Below, one piece after another: positions 52,782-59,078 of a DNA stretch of 59,078 nt. Position 1 is the stretch's first letter, and every line of letters begins with the position of its first letter. Location of the stretch: positions 1 to 59,078 of the forward strand of contig JAMCQI010000068.1 of NCBI GenBank assembly GCA_023381515.1, in the 5' to 3' direction. The stretch is from Chloroflexota bacterium (GTDB lineage: Bacteria > Chloroflexota > Anaerolineae > UBA4142). Below the pieces are notes generated by a model, which was not told the origin of the DNA, ran no database searches, and saw only the letters and a program-made list of their open reading frames with translations. A program made the translations under genes and the position numbers.

Positions 52782-52939
52782 GGAGGGGTAAATCAAAGCT
52801 ACCTGGAGCGCGAAACGCGCTCTAGGAACGGAAACTGTCTCCGGATCGTCCACGCTCACGCCGGCAAAGCAGGGCTGTGGACGGGTGACAGGACTTGCCC
52901 CTCCGCAAGGCTGATCGGGTAACTGATCAGCCTTGTTTC
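52782..52939 (+). ncRNA. candidate structured RNA, three-way junction
   Basis: The predicted transcript closes on itself: P1 pairs 52782-52791 with 52895-52904 (10 bp, one G-U). P2 is an 11-bp hairpin 52802-52826 with an AAA loop (one G-U). P3 pairs CUGUC (52835-52839) with GACAG (52887-52891) and CGUCCAC (52847-52853) with GUGGACG (52877-52883) across an internal loop. A terminator hairpin follows at once. Unpaired, A-rich joining strands (AUCAAAGCUA, AACGGAAA) look like a ligand- or protein-binding core. No gene starts within the next kilobase, so a trans-acting RNA is more likely than a riboswitch. I do not recognise 6S, SRP, tmRNA, RNase P or a known riboswitch consensus; 6S-like is the nearest alternative. 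Confidence 0.6.
52906..52939 (+). terminator. intrinsic terminator of candidate RNA
   Basis: CAAGGCTGATC (52906-52916) pairs perfectly with GATCAGCCTTG (52925-52935), 11 bp around an 8-nt loop, followed by TTTCATTC, a modest T-rich tail. Confidence 0.78.
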
Positions 52940-54189
52940 ATTCACTCGCGAAATAGGTTAGGCGCTGTGATCTGGATTGAAGAGAAAGAACCCCGTTGAA
53001 TCGACCCTGGGCAAACACAAAGCACCACGTGCCGACGCGGGGAAACGAACCAGCACATGGTGCCTTGGCGTCCCCCCACAATCAGCCACCGGATGGCACA
53101 AGTACCAGGACGAGCAGGTATGTCTACGACAGAAACAGAGCGTTGACACTCGCGGCTCTCTCGAGCAGAAAGTTACCCAAGAGAGCCATCGGCCGTTATT
53201 CTCGGATCTCTAACGCGACGCACGGAGGCGCGGGTTCGTTCGTACCTTTGAAGCGCCTTTTCAGAACACAAAACCCCCAGCAAACTATAAGGCACCGGGG
53301 GTTCACCAACGTCGACGTCTTCATTGATACTCTCGCTTGAGGAATCGACGAACTTTGTATGAGGTTCAAATCCGATTGTGGCTATTTGTTTGTCAGCATC
53401 GATTAGGGATACGGGGCGGACCTAGTAGCAAGGCTCGGCTCAAAAACAAAAACCGGCCTCTGTCCTCGGGTCGGTTACACCATTGGCTACCTCTGATCTC
53501 AGGTGTCCAGATGCCATGTCAGGCATGATCAGAGGTCACAGCCTCCAAGACCACACGTAGATTTGTGAAGGATCGAGCTCCACTGCTTGGCACTGTCCAG
53601 CGCCAAGGTCTTCGCCTGGCACGAACTGCTGCAACTGGATCGCAACTTTGCCTGCTACCAGCTTTGCTGGCCCAGCTTGACCCACTGACACCGCCAACAG
53701 TCACCCCAGATGGCCCTTTTTCGCCGTCACCTTGTGACCATCCTACTCATGGTATTATAACATGCGGTGTGTCAAAATGTCAAGCAGGAATCTTCCTGAA
53801 TTGCGCGAAACGGAAATGTCAGCGGGGATCTTGTCCAGATTTTAACCCAGCCTGGCATGGCCCAGGTTCGTCCGGCAATGCTTCTAGCGCCGCCCGAGTC
53901 TCTTGAGCAAGTCAAGCAGCCACAAGCGTGAAACCATGTGGTCAATCCGAGCGGCGGCCGGATGCGTTGGCAAATCATGGATGCCCTGGGGCTCGACAAA
54001 ACGGTTTGTTCTGGCCCAAGGAGCCGTCCAGGACGGGTCGGAGAGGCTTGGCCCGCTCCGCCCCGATGGTCGACAACCAGCGTCCAACTCCCTGGTCGTT
54101 ACGGATGGAGCTCGTTGCCCAGCGGCCGCCGCCGCACAAACCGGCGAACGAGCCAGCGGCTTGCGGCGCACCAAACGGCCTTTGACGAA
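52940..54189. other. gene-poor stretch with hairpins
   Basis: About 1.25 kb without a convincing gene. It holds two terminator-like stems (AACCCCC/GGGGGTT near 53270-53301 and an ACCGGCC/GGTCGGTT-type stem near 53450-53480) and a possible promoter-like pair (TTGTGA/TATAAC near 53735-53764) that leads to no gene. Open frames around 53884-54174 are rich in Arg/Pro and show no family I recognise. The stretch looks like decayed sequence. Confidence 0.45.
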
Positions 54190-54300
54190 CGCGCCGTCCA
54201 GCCCGACGGCACTTGCACCGCATCAAATGGAGGTGTCGCGCAACTACTGACCTTGCTGAGCAAGTGAGCCTCCGGTGTGCCAAGATCACCTCGAACGACT
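54190..54300 (-). pseudogene. comM 5'-end scrap
   Basis: Minus-strand bases 54300-54190 retain the first codons of ComM ('LLSKVSSCA', then after the insert 'GLDGAF') and a diverged version of the DNA just before the start codon. The promoter boxes are not recognisable. Similarity ends after about 18 codons. A 26-bp hairpin element splits it at the same position as in two other comM copies. Confidence 0.65.
54210..54235. repeat. 26-bp CACTTGCAC-family element, decayed
   Basis: Starts CACTTGCACC and ends GGAGGTG before TCGCGC, at the same comM position as the other two copies. The right arm has drifted from GTGCAAGTG, so the hairpin is weak. Confidence 0.6.
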
Positions 54301-54350
54301 GTCCTGGGGGTGGGGCCAATCATCGGCGGCGCGATCTGGCGATATGCTGT

Positions 54351-54379
54351 TTGCCTAAACGTGATCGCCGGGATATAAT
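54351..54379 (+). promoter_or_regulatory. promoter of right-end kinase/regulator pair
   Basis: TTGCCT (54351-54356), 17-bp spacer, perfect TATAAT (54374-54379), ending 20 bp before the kinase ATG. The short distance leaves a very short leader. Confidence 0.65.
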
Positions 54380-54399
54380 CAAACGCGAACTGTAAGCCG

Positions 54400-55626
54400 A
54401 TGCAACGTAATTTTCCCTTCCTCGGAATGCGTGCTGGAGCGTGGCGTGCGGCCGGGCAGCGCGCCTCCGTGCGCCTGCAGGAATTCGCCGCCGACGTGTG
54501 GCGCCGCGTCGGCGCCGCCCCCGTTGCGCTTAAGGTCATTGGCCTCGTCGTCTTTCCCCTCCTCGTCGCAAGCTTGGGTGGCGGGCTTTTTATCCGCGAA
54601 CGCCTTGTGGCCCTCCTGCAAGTTCACGAACAAGCATCCGTTCCGCCGGAAATGTATCTTGACCTCGCGCGCCAGGCGATCTTCGTCTTCGTCGTCGTCG
54701 CTTTGTTCGGATTGGGGTTGGCGGTTTTGTTCACTCACGTACTCGTTCGTCCCCTGCACGAGCTCGTCGAAGCCATGCGGCGAGTGAAGAGCGGCGACCT
54801 GGACGCTCAGGTCCCGGTATGGGCGCCCGACGAGATTGGAGAGATGCAGACTGAATTCAACACGATGGTGGCCAGCTTGCGTGACTCGAGGAGCACTTTG
54901 CTCTCCCAACAGAAAGAACTGGAGACGCTCAATCGCGACAAAACGCGCTTGCTCGTCGAGCTCCAGTCCAAGAGCGATCGGCTCCATCAACTCCTTCACC
55001 ATGCCACCTCCGCTCAGGAAGCCGAACGAAAACGGGTCGCGCGCGAGCTGCATGACGAGGCCGGGCAGTCGCTCACCTCGATCCTGGTGCGGTTGAAGGC
55101 ACTGCAAGCCGAGACCGACATCCAAGTGGTCCACGATCGCTTGAACGGCTTGCGCTATCTCACCACACAGACGCTCGAGGAGCTGCGGCGTCTGTCGATG
55201 GACCTGCGCCCGACGGCGTTGGACGATCTCGGACTGGTCGCGGCGATTCGCTGGTACGCCGGCCAATCGGCGAAGGAGAACGGCATGGAGATCACGGTCC
55301 ATGCGGCCGATTCGATCGGGCGCCTTCCGCCGGACTTGGAGATCGTCCTCTACCGGGCAGTCCAGGAAGGGCTCACCAATATCGTCCGCCACGCTCGCGC
55401 CCGGAGAACGCGCGTCGTCCTCGAACGGAGCGCGCGGGCGGTGTGGCTCACCATCGCCGACGACGGGCAAGGCATGGCGGATGCCGAACACGCCGGAAAC
55501 GGTATGGGTCTGGAAGGAATGCGCGAACGCGTGGCGCTCGTCGGCGGGCGATTGGAGTTGGACTCGGCGCCCGGTGCGGGCACGCGCATCATCATCGAGC
55601 TGCCTCTCGAAGAGGAGCCGCAGTGA
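54400..55626 (+). CDS. membrane HAMP sensor histidine kinase (HisKA_3)
   Basis: 408 residues: two membrane helices (about 44-64 and 92-114) enclosing a very short ~27-residue outer loop, a HAMP domain (115-170, ending 'DEIGEMQTEFNTMVASL'), a coiled coil, the HisKA_3 helix with phospho-acceptor H218 in 'ERKRVARELHDEAGQSL', and HATPase_c ('LYRAVQEGLTNIVRHARAR', 'IADDGQGM', 'GMGLEGMRERVALVGG'). The tiny outer loop suggests sensing within the membrane or by HAMP rather than ligand binding outside. The regulator gene follows with a GTGA overlap. Confidence 0.93.
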   Translation: MQRNFPFLGMRAGAWRAAGQRASVRLQEFAADVWRRVGAAPVALKVIGLVVFPLLVASLGGGLFIRERLVALLQVHEQASVPPEMYLDLARQAIFVFVVVALFGLGLAVLFTHVLVRPLHELVEAMRRVKSGDLDAQVPVWAPDEIGEMQTEFNTMVASLRDSRSTLLSQQKELETLNRDKTRLLVELQSKSDRLHQLLHHATSAQEAERKRVARELHDEAGQSLTSILVRLKALQAETDIQVVHDRLNGLRYLTTQTLEELRRLSMDLRPTALDDLGLVAAIRWYAGQSAKENGMEITVHAADSIGRLPPDLEIVLYRAVQEGLTNIVRHARARRTRVVLERSARAVWLTIADDGQGMADAEHAGNGMGLEGMRERVALVGGRLELDSAPGAGTRIIIELPLEEEPQ

Positions 55627-56270
55627 CGAAATCGATTCGCGTGTTGTTGGTGGACGATCACGCCGTCGTGCGCAGCGGTCTGCGGCTGCTCATTGAGCAG
55701 GAGCCGGACATCGTCGTAATCGGCGAGGCCGAGGACGGCGCGCACGCAGTCCAGCTCGCCTGCGCGCTCCAGCCGGACGTGACCGTGATGGATATCACGC
55801 TGCCGGATTTCGACGGGATCGAAGCCACGCGGCGCATTCGCGCGGCGCTCCCCGATGCGCGCGTGCTGGCTCTGACGATGCACGACGAGGAGGCGCATCT
55901 CGTGCCGTTTCTCGAAGCGGGCGGCACGGGGTACGTTCGTAAGTCGGCCGCCGACCGGGACGTGGTCACGGCGATCCGGACGGTTGCGCGCGGCGAGTCG
56001 TTCCTGCAGCCGGAGGGCGTTCAAGCGATCGTGCGGGAGCATCGCGATACCCGGCCGGGTCTGGATGTGCTTTCCGAGCGGGAGCGGCAGGTTCTCACGT
56101 TGACGGCGCGAGGATACACCAGTCGCGAGATCGGAGATCAACTTGCTCTGTCGCCGCGTACGGTCGAGACCTACCGCGAGCGCATCATGCAGAAACTCGG
56201 CCTGCAGCATCGGTCCGAGTTGGTCGAATTTGCCTTGACGCATAACCTCCTGGCGGACTCCAGTCCGTAG
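55623..56270 (+). CDS. NarL-type response regulator
   Basis: GTG 55623 overlaps the kinase stop. The 215 residues have a full receiver domain (D11-D12, D57 in 'VTVMDITLPDFDG', K107 in 'GYVRKSA') and a LuxR-type helix-turn-helix ('LSERERQVLTLTARGYTSREIGDQLALSPRTVETYRERIMQKLGL'). It is the obvious partner of the kinase. The molybdoenzyme gene 107 bp downstream, past a terminator, is a plausible target because NarL-type systems often control anaerobic respiratory molybdoenzymes. Confidence 0.93.
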   Translation: MTKSIRVLLVDDHAVVRSGLRLLIEQEPDIVVIGEAEDGAHAVQLACALQPDVTVMDITLPDFDGIEATRRIRAALPDARVLALTMHDEEAHLVPFLEAGGTGYVRKSAADRDVVTAIRTVARGESFLQPEGVQAIVREHRDTRPGLDVLSERERQVLTLTARGYTSREIGDQLALSPRTVETYRERIMQKLGLQHRSELVEFALTHNLLADSSP

Positions 56271-56313
56271 AAATCACCACACGCGTGTACGTCTCTTCCC
56301 CTACCAAGACACG

Positions 56314-56349
56314 GGCGGCTCCTGACTGACGGGAACCGCCGTTTGTTTT
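56314..56349 (+). terminator. intrinsic terminator after kinase/regulator operon
   Basis: GGCGGCTCC (56314-56322) pairs with GGAACCGCC (56332-56340) with one mismatch, followed by GTTTGTTTT. It lies 43 bases after the regulator stop. Confidence 0.75.
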
Positions 56350-56377
56350 ACAATGTTGGATAGTCAGGTCGCTCCGA

Positions 56378-59078
56378 GTGAAACCGCGTAATCCCTTCCG
56401 AATCCTCTTGGCCGTCCCGCATCCCGCGCTGCGCGAGACGATCGCACAGGTATTTCGCGCCGACCGCGCGGAGATCCTCGTCGCTGCGAGCCGCGACGAT
56501 CTGGTCAGTCAGGTGAGCGCCAACCCCGACCTTTTGCTCGCCGAACCCTTTGCGTTCGACGAGCCGGGATTGGACTTGCTGCGCCTGCTCAAGCGCACCG
56601 CGCCCGCCGTTCCGCTCATTGTTCTGCTTCCCTTCGATACGCCTGAATATCATCGAGCCGCGGTTCGGTCCGGTGCCAATGGAATCCTGAGCATACAGAC
56701 CTTGGCAACCGATCTCGTCCCGACAGTCGAGCAGATTCTTTCTCGCTCGACTTTGGTCGACGGCGTCGCCCGGGAAATCAAGCGGATCGCGCAGACCAGC
56801 GCTCCCATAGGCGACGCGGCGTTCGACGAAGATCTCTCTCGATTGAGCCTCGCGACGTTGAGCGGCGAAGCGGTCGAGCGGCTTGCTCCGAGGCTGCCCG
56901 CGTTCCCTTCCGCCATTTCGGATACGGACGTCGCACGCCCGGCCCAGGTCGGCCGGGTCTTTTTGCGAGGGCTCTCGCTCGCGTCGGGCCCCAGCTCGCC
57001 TCACGCCGTCGCGCGAACCTTGCGGACCGCGTGTAACGTCAATTGCGGCAGTCACTTTTGCGGATTGGACGTGAGCGTTCGGGAAGATCGTATCGTCAAG
57101 ATCGAGCCGGCCGATTTTCCCGACGTGCGGTATCGACGCATTTGCCTCAAGGGGATGAGCTATTCGCAGCTTATCGCGGATCCGCGTCGGGTGGTGCATC
57201 CCCTCAAGCGGGTCGGCGCACGCGGGGAGGGTAACTGGCAGCGCGTGTCGTGGGACCAAGCGCTGGACGAGATTGCGGACAAGCTGCGCGAGGTCGCGCA
57301 GGAGGATGGTCCACGGAGTTGGATGTTCTTTCCCTACTCCGGCCAGCTCGCCGCGCTGAACGGAATGGGCGGCGTTTATTTGCGTCTGGCCGGTGCCCTC
57401 GGGGCATCGGGGACCAGCTTGCGCGAGTACGGCGTCGACAGCGGCATCCCCAGCGGATTGGAAGAAACGCTGGGGGTCGGTGCTGGCTACGGAGGGAATG
57501 ACTTTGCCGATCTCGTCAATTCGCGTTTGATCTTGATCTGGGGCGGCGACCCCGCGCAGACGCGCATGAATTGGTGGCCGTTTTTCCTGGACGCAAAACG
57601 CGCCGGGGCGCGTCTCGTAACGATCGATCCGCGCTACAGTGTCTCGGCGAGCAAATCCGACGAATGGGTCGCCATTCGCCCGGGGACTGATTTGTATCTC
57701 GCGCTCGCCATGCTGCGACTTACGATCGAGCAGCGTTGGTTCGATCGGGAATTTGTCCTCCGCCACACCGTGGCGCCGCTGCTCGTGCGGGAGGACGACG
57801 GCCGGTTTCTCCGTTCTTCCGAGCGTTCCGATCCAGGCAGCGTCGGTCTCGTGTGGGACCGGCATCGGCAGCGCGCCGCGGCGGCGAGCGAGTCGCCCGC
57901 CCTTTCGGGGAGCTTCCAAGTCGAAGGAGTGGCGTGCCGAACCGCTTTCGACCGGCTGCGCGAGATGCTCGGGCCGTACTCGCCGGCCTATGTTGCGCAG
58001 AAAACCGGACTCGCGGCCGATCAGATCATTGCCCTGGCGCAGACGTACGCAACGACGCACCCCGCGCGCATCTTGACCATGTACGGCGTCGACCGCTGGA
58101 ATCACGCGGCGACCTTCGGACGCCTGATTGCGACGCTTGCGGCGTTCACGGGAAACCTGGGGGTCCCGGGTGGCGGTGCCGGCGCCGAGTCTTCGGGAGC
58201 GGGTGGATTCTTCAACAGCAAGTTTGACCGCCCGGACGGCCGGGAGTATCACGCGATCAACCCAGCCGTGCTGCCAGACCAGATCCTGACCGGCAAGCCT
58301 TACCCGATCAAGGCGGTCTGGGTCGCGTTCGGAAACTGGCTGAATCAATGGCCGGACCGCAATCGGCTCCTGAACGACGTGCTCCCGCGCCTCCCCTTGC
58401 TCGTCGTCGCCGATCACTTTGTCACGGAGACGGCGCGTCACGCGGATTACGTGCTGCCGGCCGCGATGTTTCTCGAGCGCGAGGACATGGTGCAAGGGCC
58501 CGGCCCGTACGTGCAGTACCAGCCCGCGATCGTGCCCCCTCCCGCCGAGTGCCGATCCGATTTCGAAATCGCCGCCGGCCTCGCGCGTCGGCTGGGGTGC
58601 AGCGAATATTTCGATCGATCGTCCGGCGAATACCTCGCCGAGATTCTTTCGGAAGATGAGAGCACGCGCGCGCTTTCGTTTGACGAATTGAAGCGCTCCG
58701 GCCTTTTGGAGCGGGAGCTGCCGCTGCAAGCTCGAATCCCATTTCACGCGTCCCGGTTCCGCACCTCTACGGGCCGGGTCGAATTCTACGTCGAGCGCCT
58801 GCTTCCCTTTGGCAAGGCGCTGCCGGACTACGAACCGCCCGCCGAAGCCGATCCGGACGGCGAGTTGATCGGGCGCCTTCCGTTGGTCTGCATCACCGAA
58901 CACAGCCGTTACCGTGTTCACTCGACGTTCGTCGGCGCCCCCTGGCTCCCGTTGATCCACGCCTTCCCGGTGAGGGCGCGCCGCACGGTGGGACGCCAGC
59001 TCCTGCTCGCCTCCTGGGCAGCGCCGCTGCGCGCGGCTGGCCGCTTCCTCACCAACGGCGTCGTCGCCGTCCTCTTCT
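56378..59078 (+). CDS. molybdopterin oxidoreductase with N-terminal pseudo-receiver domain (partial)
   Basis: The frame is open from GTG 56378 to the window end, about 900 codons. Residues 1-120 resemble a NarL-type receiver ('RILLAVPHPALRETIAQVF', 'PDLLLAEPFAFDEPGLDLLRLL', 'HRAAVRSGANGILSI'), but the acid pair is replaced by Val-Pro, the phospho-acceptor Asp by Glu, and the Thr and Lys are lost. After a ~90-residue linker comes the molybdoenzyme: 4Fe-4S ligands C219, C223, C228 and C256 (C-x3-C-x4-C-x27-C), 'WDQALDEIADKL', 'RLILIWGGDPAQTR', 'LVTIDPRYSVSASKSDEWVAIRPGTDLYLALAML' and 'VVADHFVTETARHADYVLPAAMFLERED'. These are DMSO-reductase-family features; the exact substrate is open. No Tat signal is seen, so it is probably cytoplasmic. 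Confidence 0.85.
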   Translation, partial: MKPRNPFRILLAVPHPALRETIAQVFRADRAEILVAASRDDLVSQVSANPDLLLAEPFAFDEPGLDLLRLLKRTAPAVPLIVLLPFDTPEYHRAAVRSGANGILSIQTLATDLVPTVEQILSRSTLVDGVAREIKRIAQTSAPIGDAAFDEDLSRLSLATLSGEAVERLAPRLPAFPSAISDTDVARPAQVGRVFLRGLSLASGPSSPHAVARTLRTACNVNCGSHFCGLDVSVREDRIVKIEPADFPDVRYRRICLKGMSYSQLIADPRRVVHPLKRVGARGEGNWQRVSWDQALDEIADKLREVAQEDGPRSWMFFPYSGQLAALNGMGGVYLRLAGALGASGTSLREYGVDSGIPSGLEETLGVGAGYGGNDFADLVNSRLILIWGGDPAQTRMNWWPFFLDAKRAGARLVTIDPRYSVSASKSDEWVAIRPGTDLYLALAMLRLTIEQRWFDREFVLRHTVAPLLVREDDGRFLRSSERSDPGSVGLVWDRHRQRAAAASESPALSGSFQVEGVACRTAFDRLREMLGPYSPAYVAQKTGLAADQIIALAQTYATTHPARILTMYGVDRWNHAATFGRLIATLAAFTGNLGVPGGGAGAESSGAGGFFNSKFDRPDGREYHAINPAVLPDQILTGKPYPIKAVWVAFGNWLNQWPDRNRLLNDVLPRLPLLVVADHFVTETARHADYVLPAAMFLEREDMVQGPGPYVQYQPAIVPPPAECRSDFEIAAGLARRLGCSEYFDRSSGEYLAEILSEDESTRALSFDELKRSGLLERELPLQARIPFHASRFRTSTGRVEFYVERLLPFGKALPDYEPPAEADPDGELIGRLPLVCITEHSRYRVHSTFVGAPWLPLIHAFPVRARRTVGRQLLLASWAAPLRAAGRFLTNGVVAVLF

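Noticed and set aside
53363..53373. tRNA-like GGTTCAAATCC
   Set aside because: The flanking bases do not form a T-stem or acceptor stem, and no D or anticodon arms are found upstream.
53884..54174. 96-codon minus-strand frame
   Set aside because: Could be a decayed transposase, but no motif supports it and the composition is Arg/Pro biased; left as gene-poor sequence.
56348..58960. 870-codon open frame on the minus strand
   Set aside because: It is the antisense shadow of the molybdoenzyme: the plus strand encodes an unbroken protein with clear 4Fe-4S and molybdopterin motifs, while the minus frame has no family resemblance.

Overview
The window looks like part of a chromosome from a free-living, moderately GC-rich bacterium, most likely a Chloroflexota (Anaerolineae/Caldilineae-like) organism. 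This rests on exported proteins ending in a short Tyr-Leu-Pro-x-x-x-Arg tail, the number of NarL-type two-component pairs, and the protein flavour overall. No rRNA or ribosomal marker is present, so the phylum call is an inference.

Layout. Positions 1-2400 are mobile-element debris (C-terminal piece of a transposition ATPase, a broken tyrosine recombinase) beside an intact RelE-type toxin-antitoxin pair. A full-length comM/yifB gene follows (2493-4016), then a zinc-ribbon peptide, a large GGDEF + HD-GYP membrane protein (5200-7998) and a histidine kinase/LuxR regulator pair (8834-11469). From 11548 to 17790 the DNA is a patchwork of a broken ABC ATPase, three truncated comM copies, a small polysaccharide module (Stealth phosphotransferase, methyltransferase, PIG-L deacetylase, broken glycosyltransferase) sandwiched between two comM fragments, a cluster of short hairpins and a decayed ISAs1-like transposase.

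From 18347 to 51613 lies a ~33 kb exopolysaccharide locus, almost all on the minus strand with tight spacing and frequent ATGA/GTGA overlaps. It has a chain-length protein, an initiating sugar transferase, genes for a diacetamido-uronic-acid-type sugar (oxidoreductase, acetyltransferase, aminotransferase), a GT39-like membrane glycosyltransferase split by an in-frame stop, an O-antigen-ligase/polymerase, a flippase, a second aminotransferase, two FemAB/GNAT proteins, several glycosyltransferases, an AlgD-type GDP-mannose 6-dehydrogenase, an epimerase, two deacetylases, an ATP-grasp enzyme, a B12/radical-SAM protein, a phosphatidylserine-decarboxylase homologue, a heparinase-like lyase and an exported beta-helix protein. 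The simplest reading is Wzx/Wzy-type synthesis of a uronic-acid-containing, amino-modified polymer, with trimming enzymes at the distal end.

Beyond the locus (51881-54300) are a DUF2292/YezD-like protein, an IS1595-type transposase remnant, a strong promoter-structured RNA-terminator unit that matches no RNA I recognise, a gene-poor stretch and another comM 5' scrap. The right end carries a second kinase/regulator pair and, running off the window, a molybdopterin oxidoreductase with an N-terminal degenerate response-regulator receiver domain.

The most unusual signals are: (1) short hairpin elements with CACTTGCAC/GTGCAAGTG ends, four copies, three of them at the same point near the 5' end of comM copies; (2) scattered comM 5' fragments, two of which keep the -35/-10 promoter; (3) the candidate structured RNA at 52782-52939; (4) the pseudo-receiver/molybdoenzyme fusion.
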